A stretch of DNA of 64,000 nt from Aphrocallistes beatrix (taxonomy: Eukaryota > Porifera > Hexactinellida > Sceptrulophora > Aphrocallistidae). The notes under the pieces are model-generated. The model had not been told where the DNA came from. It saw only the letters and a program-made list of their open reading frames with translations, and did not search any database. Numbering within the stretch: the first letter of the stretch is position 1; every line of letters begins with the position of its first letter. Of the stretch, positions 45,301 through 55,350 are shown one piece after another. Both the position numbers and the translations under genes were made by a program. Location: assembly GCA_963281255.1 (NCBI GenBank), contig OY725490.1:2480001-2544000 (forward strand), given 5' to 3'.

Positions 45301-48300
45301 TCCTCTCCTCTTCCATTACATAATACTTATAGCACAGCTCTATTACACAATGCATAGATTATTCAAGTTTAGATTTCACACTCAATTGAGTCGATCTCAC
45401 AGCACTCAAAATGTGGTATTAGGAGAGGAAGCGTCGATAGGGAAGCTTCTAAAGCTCCCCAAATCTCAGATCGAACCATTCCAGAGCTCTCTCCCAGGGG
45501 ACTACGTTAAGTTCCTAGATCAGTGCAGAGATGCACATCTGTACTACTCTCAACGCATCCATGGCCTCCTGCAGCAGATAGAGCGGGATTCGGATAGACA
45601 CAAGAGAATCGTTCTCACAGGTCTGTTGATTCACTTTACGAACACATCCATGGTTTCATCCAGCTTTTCTATCAGTGCTCGACAAATCTGGTGGTTTGGT
45701 GGCCACCAAAATGTAGTGATACACTACCAAATTTTATAAAGTATTGGTCTTAGGTAAACCTCCGAAATGCGACACTTTTGGGAGCAGCGCTTATGTCGGA
45801 TCCTCGGAGGTTGCCCCCATATAACAAACAATAAATTAGAGAGTACGTATATGTATTTAATTCGGCATCAGAAGTAGTGAGATTGATTTCTCCTATAACA
45901 AAATCGACTATTGATACTCGCAAAACATTTCTTTATTATTAAATATAATTGTTTGTTTGTCCAGAATCAATTTGTCGCCGGACTCGTAATGTTATAATGA
46001 CATAAATAAAACAAATGGGATCGCTCGCTGGTGCTATTCAATGGAAAATGAGAATAAGGGAGAATATCCTTCGGATAAGTTATCTCTCTGAAATCACATA
46101 ATTTTATAGAGAAAACCAGCTTCTACATAATCTGAATTTTTTTATTTTATGGATCTATATTGTATAAAAAACAAACATTAATTGTTAGCGAGGTTTTGAA
46201 AACATTAGATTCTCACCATTTGACACCTACTGTCTGTATATGCAACTTTCATACTCTTAACCTGGAGTTTGTGCGCCAAAGAATCCTGGCACACCAATGA
46301 TTTAAATATCTAATTAGGAGTAATAAGAGAATTCTTCATTACAAAACAATCAAAATGTGTGTGATGCATAAAGTGCTGTAATCGAAAAGTATCTTGCAGC
46401 ACAAGATGCTCCTTTCATACGTGTGATTGTTAGTCGATTGTGATTAGAAGCTGACAGTGACTATTCTCCTAATGTGAGCTATGAAAGAATGCCCTGACTG
46501 TAAATTTAATACAATTTCACAATGGGAACTCACTAAAAATCTCCATTTATAATCTCAATGTTTTATCACTACTATTATGTATAATCCGTTTCTTTTGGCT
46601 AGCAAATAATGACTGCAAAACAGGTCTGAGTTAGATCAGCTCAGTATTATGCTTCTCCATATAATAGCATTGGCTACAGATAGCTTATCTCATTAGTGTT
46701 CTAGACAAGTTCTACTTGAGAGATAAGTAAAAATAATAGATGCAAATATGCACCACACAATTTTATCTAAACCATAGAGTCGATATCAATCGAATACTTG
46801 CATTTCTCTAAGTGATTATTTTAATTCTGAAGCAAGTTGGGTTAGGCAACTCATTACGCATTATGGGACGGAATTAACATTAGAAGCCCAGGGTTGCTAT
46901 ATTGGACAATTAGCAGCTTAGGTTCCTATATTTAGAATACGACTTGATGACAATTGGCGAGTTCATCAACTAATCCAATTAATTGTGCCGTGATAAAAAT
47001 TGGGCGCGATTATTTCGCGGGACATGGCGGGGCGCAATAAAAAAGTAATATAAAAGGAATAAAAAAAAAGTGGACATGATGGGGAAATTTCATATAAAAA
47101 CGGGACACTCGTGAAAATTCGCTCAACAGAAGAATGAAAAAGGCGGGACGGTTGGCATGAATTATTATACTACAGCCCTTAACCTCTAGGCGAGATGGGT
47201 TCCGGCAAGTCAATGGCGCTCTTAGCAGCAGTTCTCTTCTCGAGACAGAAAGAAATGCTCCTCATCCACTTCCCGACCCTCTTCTCCATCTCCAACAGCG
47301 GCAACCCGCTAGAACCGTACCAGTGCGATGCAGGCACTTACTACGAGCAAGACACTGACGTCATCAACTGGTGGAGATATTTCACTCAGCTGAATCCTGA
47401 GATAGGAAAAGCCGCGACTACAGACGGATGTGAGCACAATCCTGAGCACATGCAGAGCTACAATGTCAAGCCAGGCGAGCCGATCGAAGATGCGATGAAG
47501 CGGGCGATGGATACGATTTCGTATCCGTCTAAAGTCATGGGCTATCTTCTCGAGCAGATTCTGAAGGTTCCGAACAGACCGCCAGTCCTGCTGGCAGTTG
47601 ACGGACTCAATGCTCTGTTTAGCATAACGGGACAGAGACAGATTGGGGAAAGGGGATATTTTGAATCGCGGAAATTAACAGTTCTGCGAACGATCTACGA
47701 TCTCATTTTCTCGGATAAATTCGCTGACCTTCTGACCGAGAAAGATGTTATCGTGGCTGGCTTGACCAGACGCGGCGCAAAGAGTTCGAAGTCATTGAGA
47801 GAGAACAATCCGGAGAAGACAGAGAGAGAGAAAAGCGCTAGCTTCTTCGAAATATTTCGACCTCAAGCTACACGAGAAAATCCGATATTGTGTCTAAAAG
47901 AATTGGACACAGCTAAATATTCTGGAGGTAAGAGCTATGAGATGGTTGGGGTGGAAGGGGAACTTAGAAGGATGGATGTCAGAGCGGAGTTCGAAGGAGG
48001 AGAAGGAGAGACTAGTATGAAAATAAACATTGAGAAACTGCTCAAACAGAGTAGGGAGGGCGAAGTTACGCTTGAAGTGAAGGATAATCGATTGCGGTTG
48101 GATTATAAACATCTAGACGACGTAGCCAAGGAAAAAATCTACCAGGCTCAATACTTATGGAAAGCTGAAATGCTATTGGGTGAAGAAGGCGTGAATGCAG
48201 TGTTTGGAGGGGCGAGACCTTTTACAGAGATAGAACTGCAGAAATGGGAGAAGGAAGAGGTAACCGTGGCTGTGGGAGAGGCGACTAAAGATCTGTGGGG

Positions 48301-51300
48301 CAAACCCGAAATAGAGAAGAGAATTGTGGAAGAAATGTACCCAATGAGCTCGTTTGGTAACCCTAGACTCGTGTACAATTTGTGTAGGATGGTGTTTGAG
48401 CATTGATAGATTATTATAATTGATAGTTACGAATTAAATGAATGAAATATAACGGCGAGTGAACACTATAGATAAGCGTCCGAGATAAATTATAAATTAT
48501 CTGTTCGACCAGGTCTACTAAAGTCACAAAAATCTCCAAAAGACGATCAAAATTTCAAATATATTGAGAGGGCAGCTCTCCTTACCCCCTGGTGGCTCCT
48601 AGTGCATAGGAGAAGACACAATTTTCACACCTTGTTATACAGGACATATCTTGTCTGAATTTTCAATAGACAAATATCTATGTAAGTAAACTGAGATTTC
48701 GTAGAACAGACATTCTAACCTTCTCCTTGAGTTGCTCCTCGGAGAGATTGGGACAGTATCGATCGAACAAGTCCTTCTCAATCATAAGCAGTTCCGAGTC
48801 CTCACAGCACACAATGGTAGCAGTGCGACGCGTTTTTCTTTGCAGTGCGATATCTCCAAACTTCTCTCCGGACTTTATGAGATAATCGCATGTGTACCCC
48901 TCTCCAGTCTCTGTGTCAACGTCATATCTCATCAAGATCAGAGACCCTGTCAGATTATGCTATGTCATGCCATGCCATGCATGTTAGTAGGGCATGCCTA
49001 ATTTCCGGGACGGGACGGGATCCCGTCCCGGAAATTATATATCTTTTCTGTCCCGTCCCGAAGATTAGGCATCTTAACCCGTCCCCTCCCGGAAATTAGG
49101 CATGCCCTGTTACTATGGTATGTAATCCTCCTTTAAAACAATCCTATACCTGATAGAGCGATGTAGAAGTTCTTTCCCTGGTTCCCTTGTCTCAGAATGA
49201 CTCTCCCTTTCTCATAGAATGTGTAGTGCATGGACCTACAGAGAGCCACCTGTGTACTCGCAGAATACTGCTTAAACTCGCGGATGCTGGAGCGAAGGAA
49301 CACTCTCATCTCCGAGATGTCTCCGTCCGTACGCATGTGAGGATATTTATTCAGGATCTGACGGTACCTGTAACCGCAAACTTAAAGAATAAACTCTACG
49401 GAAGACAGTCAAATTCAGGTCAATGTCGAAAGAGGTAAACGAATCTGTACAGTTTTAAACTATCTCCATTTCTAATAAGAATTTGTTCGTATTAGAAATG
49501 GAGAAGGTTTAAAACTGTACAGATTTGTTTCAGAAATTAAGAATCTCGCAATGGTACTAGGCTACTAGCTATGCAGGGATGTAGCCACCGGTCCGGTTTC
49601 AACCTGACCATTTTTTAGTCTCACCCGCTCCACTTCACACCTGGTGGCTACGGCCTTGCCATGGGATTAGAGGGGCATGCCTAATTTCCGGGACGGGACG
49701 GGACCGCCCCAGAAATTAGGTACCTTTTCTGTCCCGTCCCGGAAATTAGGAATGCCCGATTAGAGACACTATCTATCTTACAACACACCTCGGTGGTAGG
49801 AGAGATCGGGGCCTGGCCAGGAGTTTTGAAATCTCATTTGCTCTCTCCTGGCCCGTCCGTGAAGAAGATCTGTTGCCTAGAGCTGATCGCTGCTCGACTG
49901 TTCTGAGCACGTCTTCTGCCTCCATGCGAGCTGACTTCTCCAGCAAAGAGCTGCTGTGTACCTTCATCAACTAAATGCATACAGTAGACCCACTTAATAG
50001 AGCCAATAACTAATAGGGTCAACCGCTTAATTGGACCACTTTAGTGATAATTTGGTCAAAAATTCCCTGCCTCTGGCATTACCACTATATCTACTGTATT
50101 ATGAATATAACAGAACTATAGCGCTGAGTGACAATGTCGCTGACTCTAACGATAATAACGCAGCATTTTCAGTGGAGAATGCTACACATTTCAGAACGAT
50201 TTAGCGGCATTTTGGGTAGAAATATGACTCTCAGGTTGTTGAACGAGGCATTTACTAGCAGGGAGGGTGACTGTCGCGTTTTTGGGTGTGGAAATAGGGC
50301 CTAAAACCACGGATCTCAGGAGTTTGTAAGCTATCCCCCATTGTCGCTCAGCGCCATATAAGAAAGCTGAAATATAATTACAGCAATTTTTACACACTAT
50401 AAAAGCCATGATACTAACAGACACTAAATCCATACTGATACTCACCTGTGAGAATCTGTATAGAATCCAAACTCTGTGGATGAGAGTCTTCATCCAATGG
50501 AAAGCGAGTTTGAAGACCTCTTCATCTCGTCTCTCCGAGTGTTTGGGACGGAGGATGAGGATGGCGTTCATCGCTGCGGCCTGTTTGTTCTTTGGAACTC
50601 CGAACCCGAACTTTGATTTTAAAATGTTCCTGAGTCGACCGTTTGAGCAGGACTCTTCTTCCAATTGTTTCTCTTCAACTTCTTCTTCGCTCATTTCGCT
50701 CTCCAAAGCTAACTTCTGTAAATCTGAAGTGATTTTCTTCCGTCTGGTCTAAACAAACAAAATATTCGATCCAATCAGATCTCACAGTGTAGAGATCTAA
50801 TTAAAGAATCTCAGACAAGATTGGGTGATGAGAAACGATCACTGAATTTCAGATAATATTCCAGTTAATAAGAGATCAACAGAAGCTTAAGAATACGAAT
50901 AATTGTATGTTAAAAGTAACGAAAGAAATGGAGTGCACTTAGAAATAACTAAAACAATCACATACGCAATAACGCAGTTGTGACGATATTTTAATGCAGA
51001 AATACAATTTGTCAAATTTTCGGCCTATTAGGTTTATAACAGGGGTTCCCATCCTTTTTAATTCTATTACATCTTAAATAAATGCTGCCCAGACAATTAG
51101 CCTTTGATCCAAATGGATATCTTAAATATCATAAATGTTTCCATTAAACAGATTTATTTTCAGAAAATAGATGCAATGGCTTTATGCAAAGCCAAGAGAA
51201 TGAGTAACAATTTCAGGTTTCATGACTAAAATATCGGTCCCTCAAAAAGTGCCGCTAGGGCCAGCGGTCCCCTCTCCCCTAGCTACACCCCTGCAGCTGA

Positions 51301-52151
51301 CTGCTAACATACTTGTAGACTGGGCTTGGCCTCGTGAATTGACTGACTGGACGAGCTCCACTCATGAGTGCGAGGGAGGAGAAGAGTTGAGATGGGGGAA
51401 TGGGTGGAATGAGATGGACGCCTGGAAGAGGAACTTTTGTGGTTGCGAGGTAAGCTAAGCGAGTCAGGAGAGGCAGATTGGAAGGCGCTCCCGTAAGACT
51501 AAAAGAGATACAAAATTTAAGGTATACCTAATTTCCATTGCACAATATCTCAGTGGGTAAATGGGTACGGTTCTTAGGCATTTAAATTTCCTGAACCGCA
51601 TTTGTTCTGGAAATTAGACATTTTATTTCCCGGAACCGTGCCATCTAATTCCGTGATATAGGCATAGGCGTAGCCAATGGGCCTGCAGAGCCTGCCCGCA
51701 GGCCCACTAAATATCCTACAGGCCCAGAAAATGTTTCTGCAGGCCCAGTTAAGACGGACCGTAGCCCCTGGCAGGCCCTTGTCGGCGCCACTGGCTACGC
51801 CCCTAGATATAGGCACAGATATTCCAGAATTGCAATGTTCCGTTCCGGAAATTAGGTAAACCCAAATTTAATCAAAGAGTATAGAACTTACCATTGTGAA
51901 TAAATAATGCATTTAGAATTCATAACAATATATATTTATCGAAGTACTTGGTTCAAGAGTATAATAATTGAATGAGATTTGAATTGATAAAAGAGAAGAA
52001 TAGAGTATTTATGAAATGTCAAGTTTCTTGAAGATTAACTTACAGAAGTACTATCCAATTTCCTTTGTTTGATCTGAATTGAGTTCTTCCTTATCCTATG
52101 TCTATCCGTAGAAGGGTCTCTAGCCAAGCGATCTCCATGTTCTTGTAACAT
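42342..52151 (-). CDS. CNBD2: CNBD2-like protein with two cyclic-nucleotide-binding domains
   Basis: Seven exons, all GT-AG with matching phases: 52151-52044, 50748-50446, 49970-49789, 49367-49150, 48946-48720, 43462-43141 and 42619-42342, giving 545 residues (human CNBD2 is of similar size). The N-terminal part is charged (MSEEEVEEKQLEEE). A helical FKLAFHWMKTLIHRVWILYRF follows. KLLARPRSLLPPRYRQIL and FEKGR-like YEKGRVILRQGNQGKNFYIA introduce the first cNMP domain. Its phosphate-binding cassette reads FGDIALQRKTRRTATIV, with Asp where PKA has Glu. A second domain starts SLFESWQSGDLEELL and ends LGPGDIFELTEMY and SLMLVSDGAKLLQI, without a classic cassette. CNBD2 is linked to sperm cAMP signalling. 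The final AAGTGAGT can be read as stop or donor, so a further C-terminal exon is possible. The true start may be upstream too. Confidence 0.8.
42640..43060 (-). repeat. Interspersed repeat R1, inverted, in a CNBD2-like intron
   Basis: It carries the GTTTGTTTGTTTGTTTGTCC tail, then GAATTGGCAAGTCGTAGAGA and GGCATGTAGGTGTCAAATG, the complement of the copy ending at 27545. It ends with TTTCAACGGTTTACTCGGGA, the complement of the ACCCC...CAACCGTTGAAAG module. It fills most of the intron 42620-43140. Confidence 0.6.
43760..44947 (-). CDS. NPRL2: NPRL2, GATOR1 complex subunit, single exon
   Basis: NPRL2 acts with NPRL3 and DEPDC5 in GATOR1, the GTPase-activating complex that switches off Rag GTPases and TORC1 on lysosomes when amino acids are low. 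The 395-residue frame from MSLSTGFNSE (an in-frame ATG six codons upstream at 44965 is possible) contains the longin-like N-terminal part (AIAFFEFTQSGPTLLHQYPP, FNVVLSFDGNLDVFPYLAIV, ELCVYEIEESFL). The middle has LLYFNIVKGYVPLFRYSNAY, matching NPRL2's YYGVV-L--ILQYSNVY segment. The winged-helix C-terminus includes RRIIEFGIIHKLVVPLQEY. The usual GAP Arg finger (a conserved Arg in the N-terminal loop) was not pinned down. Unlike most animal NPRL2 genes it has no intron. It lies inside CNBD2-like intron 5, head to head with MRPS29. Confidence 0.85.
   Translation of the reverse strand: MSLSTGFNSESIPLPSAIAFFEFTQSGPTLLHQYPPQYFTDAQVMKFQNFVFPNSSLFDRTLTLLYENRKMIAHAKRIQDDKYQHRRDQYLFNVVLSFDGNLDVFPYLAIVKKIVNELCVYEIEESFLTASKHPDVIPNLLASILSGLKTYGEVGVEISATNWLFLKLIPTHNPELNSVDSKSVPVINHDVRTISHTELDQTVAEVLSHVDEIRPLTALAKDSNISLREICVDVSRHLLYFNIVKGYVPLFRYSNAYLICPNISQLLNNFEFQEELLAYIKRDFNLHELCINEVIRLFLSMKHAQSLYQLYRLEELSQLKFLTQTLLVRRIIEFGIIHKLVVPLQEYCYVPIDSKLASLLEGGEEFLEVDRLCWQHGIPRDQAIQNLEDTTLFYK
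44948..45349. promoter_or_regulatory. Divergent promoter between NPRL2 and MRPS29
   Basis: About 400 bases separate the two start codons. No TATA box is placed properly for either gene. The right third contains the hAT fragment ending GTTGAAAACGGCTGATCT. A shared bidirectional promoter is inferred from geometry alone. Confidence 0.45.
45209..45248 (-). mobile_element. hAT terminal fragment in the divergent promoter
   Basis: ACTGGGGTCCACGGGCAAAA followed by GTTGAAAACGGCTGATCT, the reverse of a hAT end with the -TTTTTTGCCCGTGGACCCC- signature. It matches the fragment at 38240-38308. Confidence 0.5.
45350..48406 (+). CDS. DAP3: Mitochondrial ribosomal protein S29 / DAP3, two exons
   Basis: Exons 45350-45620 and 47190-48406 join in phase 1 to give 495 residues. 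This is the GTP-binding protein of the small mitoribosomal subunit, known also as death-associated protein 3. The ATG at 45350 starts a basic, Arg/Ser-rich leader (MHRLFKFRFHTQLSRSHS), a good mitochondrial targeting sequence; an earlier in-frame ATG lies in a hAT fragment. The splice junction falls exactly in the P-loop: VLTG | EMGSGKS (residues 91-98). A Walker-B-like VLLAVDGLNALF lies near 223-234. The end, MSSFGNPRLVYNLC, is family-like. It is about 100 residues longer than human DAP3, owing mainly to a Glu/Lys-rich insert around GKSYEMVGVEGELRRMDVRA. The whole gene lies in CNBD2-like intron 5 on the opposite strand. Confidence 0.9.
45621..47189 (+). other. MRPS29 intron with MITE debris
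   Basis: GTCTGT donor and AACCTCTAG acceptor. Near 45675-45740 it carries a partial copy of the GTGCTCGACAAAT element (full copy at 16972). Then comes a short inverted pair, AACCTCCGAAATGCGACAC / GTCGGATCCTCGGAGGTT (45756-45815). A GC-rich stretch near 47000-47160 has GCGGGACATGGCGGGGCGC and GGCGGGACGG motifs. No gene seen. Confidence 0.55.
48985..49120. mobile_element. GC-palindromic repeat, family G
   Basis: GGGCATGCCTAATTTCCGGG at the left and CCCGGAAATTAGGCATGCCC at the right are a perfect inverted pair. The interior contains GGGACGGGATCCCGTCCC, itself a palindrome, and alternating CCCGTCCCG motifs. It lies in the CNBD2-like intron 48947-49149. Relatives: 49672-49760 and, degenerate, 51522-51858. 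Confidence 0.65.
49442..49525. ncRNA. Candidate microRNA precursor in a CNBD2-like intron
   Basis: Two 36-base arms, beginning AATCTGTACAGTTTTAAAC and TATTAGAAATGGAGAAGG, pair at 34 of 36 positions around a 12-base loop (49478-49489). The size (84 nt), near-perfect stem and small loop match an intronic pre-miRNA. A tiny foldback element is the alternative; no target duplication or second copy was seen in the window. Confidence 0.4.
49672..49760. mobile_element. GC-palindromic repeat, family G, short copy
   Basis: GGGCATGCCTAATTTCCGGG and CCCGGAAATTAGGAATGCCC flank GGGACGGGACC and CTGTCCCGTCCC. It is a slightly shorter sister of the copy at 48985-49120 and lies in the neighbouring CNBD2-like intron. 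Confidence 0.6.
49982..50096. mobile_element. Pogo-like MITE abutting a splice acceptor
   Basis: A 115-bp element with ends CAGTAGACCCACTTAATAG and ATATCTACTG, TA on both sides, and internal ACTAATAGGGTCAACCGCTT, related to the P1 family. On the minus strand its end lies only about 11 bases before the ATTTAG acceptor of the CNBD2-like exon starting at 49970, so the branch point and much of the pyrimidine tract must come from it. Confidence 0.65.
51297..51450 (+). CDS. Possible exon on the opposite strand, very uncertain
   Basis: Between an acceptor-like ACACCCCTGCAG and the donor GCGAG|GTAAGC the plus strand is open for 51 residues, unusually rich in Trp (DWAWPRELTDW, NGWNEMDAW) and in GC for this region. 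No family is recognised and no partner exon was found. The acceptor may be a MITE end. Confidence 0.15.
51663..51805. mobile_element. hAT-like MITE with perfect target duplication, nested
   Basis: A 143-bp element with ends CATAGGCGTAGCCAATGG and CCACTGGCTACGCCCCTA, flanked by identical GATATAGG at 51655-51662 and 51806-51813. It has interrupted an older family-G palindromic repeat, whose two halves (51522-51660, 51806-51858) continue on either side. Confidence 0.85.
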
Positions 52152-52342
52152 TTGATGCAGATGATATATCCTATAAGTTATTCCCTACGACTCGAGTGAC
52201 AATAGCTATACAAACATTTTTTAATAAATTAAAGGAGGAGTCAATATATATCTGAGGGTAAAACCACCATATATAATTCCCACTGTTTTAACTCTTCTAT
52301 CGAGCTAATTTTCACGAGTGTCCTGCCATGCCCCGTGAAATT

Positions 52343-52985
52343 GTTATAACATGTGTTATAACAGTGTTATAACAGTGTTATAACAGTGTTACAGGGCCGG
52401 CGGAACTGGTCCGGTTGGTCCGGCTTTGGCCGGACCAATTTTATGCCATTATGGCTTATTTTCATATGCAAATTTGCTTTTGTCCGGACCAACTTCCACT
52501 TTGGCCGGACCAACTTCCACTTTGGCCGGACCAACTTCCGCTTTGGCCGGACCAATAAAAAGTTGCTTCCGCCGGGCCTGTGTTATAACACATGTTATAA
52601 CAGTGTTATAACACGTGTTATAACAGTGTTATAACATCTGTTATAACAGTGTTATAACACGTGTTATAACAGTGTTATAACACATGTTATAACAGTGTTA
52701 TAACAGTGTTATAACAGTGTTATAACAGTGTTATAACAGTGTTATAACACGTGTTATAACAGTGTTATAACACGTGTTATAACAGTGTTATAACAGTGTT
52801 ATAACATGTGTTATAACAGTGTTATAACACGTGTTATAACAGTGTTATAACAGTGTTATAACATGTGTTATAACATGTGTTATAACAGTGTTATAACACG
52901 TGTTATAACAGTGTTATAACACTGTTATAACACGTGTTATAACATTGTTATAACATGTGTTATAACACCTGTTATAACACGTATT
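52343..52985. repeat. Palindromic GTTATAAC satellite
   Basis: Tandem 11- and 12-bp units, GTTATAACAGT and GTTATAACACGT/GTTATAACATGT, each built on the perfect palindrome GTTATAAC, so both strands read alike and the array can extrude cruciforms. It begins about 190 bp upstream of the first known CNBD2-like exon. A MITE interrupts it at 52392-52580. Confidence 0.9.
52392..52580. mobile_element. GC-rich MITE inside the satellite
   Basis: Ends CAGGGCCGGCGGAA and TTCCGCCGGGCCTG are inverted with one mismatch. The right half holds three tandem 23-bp units with TTTGGCCGGACCAACTTCC. TGTTA occurs on both sides, but the satellite itself makes target duplications ambiguous. Confidence 0.75.
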
Positions 52986-53460
52986 ACTTAGTATAAAAAA
53001 TAATCATTAAAATGAACTTGTAATTGCGTCAGAATCTAATACGCAAGTTCATGATTATTTGGTTATTCCAAATGGAAAATTGTTAAAAATAAATTAATCT
53101 TAACTTGTGGCCCGTGTAAGTTCTGAAAAATCTGGAATTGGCCCGTAAATTAAAAAGGTTTGACACCACTGTTATAGACTATACTCACTTGGTACCCCGG
53201 CGCATTTTCGGATAATATTATTCTTATATAGACCTGATTAATCTAGCTCAGTAATACTTGTGTGATATAATTTTGTCTAAATTAATTGATATTGGTTGTA
53301 TACTCGTAATAGTTGGAAAGAATATTTAAGAATATTTAATCTCACAATCTCCAAAAATCAAGTCTGATTCAAGATTGTAAAAAATGTCACGTCATAGAAA
53401 AATCTGCAACTGCAGAATTGTTTATGTACCTTATGCTTCAAAAATATATAGCGTTGCAGT
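52986..53460. other. AT-rich stretch with no supported gene
   Basis: A hAT-like remnant near 53107-53172 (GTGGCCCGTGTAAG ... GTTTGACACCACTG). Nothing else. Confidence 0.4.
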
Positions 53461-53762
53461 CATAGGCGCCAAGTGTGGGTACATGGGGGGGGGCCCAGGT
53501 AAGGAAGCTGTGGTATGGCAGGACTCCACACAAACTTATAGGTTACAACTAAACCCCAAAATTAATTGAGTCTCAATATATACCCTAATTACATTTTTCA
53601 TCCACTATAGTCCGAGATTTTCTTTTCCCTAGGTAACAACAATAACTGTATATCGATATTTGAGCATCTAAGATTTTAAAAAATTTCCCAGACCCCCTCT
53701 TACCATCGCTCGCTCTTGGACCCCCCAGGTTTTATTCTATCTTCCAAAACTTGGCGCCTATG
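53461..53762. mobile_element. hAT-like MITE, family D, longer copy
   Basis: Ends CATAGGCGCCAAGT and ACTTGGCGCCTATG are a perfect 14-bp inverted pair. The flanks GTTGCAGT and GTTGAAGT match at seven of eight. It shares its terminal CATAGGCGCC with 18495-18637. A short open frame across its left part is chance. Confidence 0.8.
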
Positions 53763-55350
53763 GTTGAAGTAATAGACTCTGAGTTATAGCTTGTCTGGAC
53801 TTTAAAAAGATGTCTCAATGTGTCACAAAGTGTCGGATCAAAAATCGTATATTAACTTCGTCTGCCGATAAACTATTTACACCTTTTGTTCAAATTTCAT
53901 TATTCTCGTACTTATGGTATTCCTGAAAACCCATATTATGGAGGAAAATACATATAGGGAGGCTCATTTCAGAAGTTGGCCACTACACATAGTGGCGTCG
54001 GCAAACTAAAATTGGAATATTTCTTACAGTTTGAGCACACATTCCTTTATGAACAGATCCACTTAATACTATTTGTATGGAAGTTTGCGTGGTCTATTAC
54101 TTTCGTCTGGGTTGTGTATACTGCTGTCTAGAAGTCTCTTAGTCGCGTATAATATAAATCAATAAGTTTGGCTCACTAGAGATTTGTTGGAAAGCTAATT
54201 CTTCCTGAAAGTAAGACACAAATTCTTTACTTTCAAAATAAGTATTTTTGCGGGGCCGAGTTAACAAATGAAAGTGTAAACTCATCACGAGGTAATAACA
54301 TTTTATATGATTCTAAATTTCAGTTTTAGCATAATTGTAGTATACGTATAGTATATAATCTGAAGTAGCATTTAAAATCAATGGAATGTTCTCACAACTT
54401 TACCAAACAAACTAACATCACCTGTTCCATATTAATTATAAAATAATACAATTTCTCAATGCTAACATTCATATATAACTTTTTATCTAATTACTCAGCC
54501 CCCATTCACATGGTATATAATTAACAGCTAAATGAGATATACTATGCAACACGTTTCCTATTGAGATGGATTACAACGCAAATCTGTGTGGGATCTTGTC
54601 AATGATATCGGTTTTAAATCTTTTTGTACAAATTTCCATACATGATATTGGTTATTAGCGTAGAAGTAATAATTGTTAGAAGAATAATTAATAATGGGGG
54701 CATAGTCTAAATATCTGTGAACAGATTTTTTGGGAGTTAGTGTAAAGACAGATGAATTCAAATGCAATATTAGATTAATGTTTAGTCAAAATAACCTATC
54801 CAAAGATTGTAATAGTCAGTCTAAACTTGATAAGAACCAGCCAAAACCCCACTAATTTGGGTTTCCACTACAATCGTTAAATATGAAATATTTCCGAAGG
54901 ATAGACAGTCAGTGTTCTTAATAGAATAAAGTACATTTTGGAAACGTTGCAATTTAAAAGATAGTTAATTGAATGTCTTAAAAATCACCAGAATTTATTT
55001 CATATTATGAACATTTCTTTTTGCACATAAATAAATTGGTTTCTATACAATAATAAATTCTCAATGTTTTATCTCAATAATAAAAAATATTTTCTCTTAA
55101 TTAACAATCAATCCCAAATTTTCATATTTTTGGTTATCAAAAAAGAAACTTTCATGTCACTATGTAGTAAAGTGATTCTCAGTAATATGATTATTAAAAA
55201 TAAATTGCCGCTCAGCTCCTTATAAGTCAACTGAAATGCAAAATAATCTACATTTTTAAGCTGGCTGTAATTCAATTAATGTGTAGCTACAAGAGGATCA
55301 TTTTATATCAGACAACTCATCTTTAATCCCACAAAACATTAATTAGACTA
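53763..55350. other. AT-rich stretch; one doubtful minus-strand frame
   Basis: The minus-strand frame at 54558-54767 ends with NYYFYANNQYHVWKFVQ, which has a faint hemopexin-like look, but it has no clear splice sites. Otherwise nothing is supported. Confidence 0.35.

Larger units (their letters stand above)
50749..52043 (-). other. CNBD2-like first intron: MITEs and one odd open stretch
   Basis: The intron contains a hAT end (CAGGGGTTCCCATCC near 51040), the GC-rich open stretch 51297-51450, and a worn family-G repeat (51522-51858) that is itself interrupted at 51663. Confidence 0.5.

Noticed and set aside
54558..54767. Minus-strand frame with a hemopexin-like NYYFYANNQYHVWKF
   Set aside because: Only one short stretch is suggestive; no clean splice borders and no partner blades were found.
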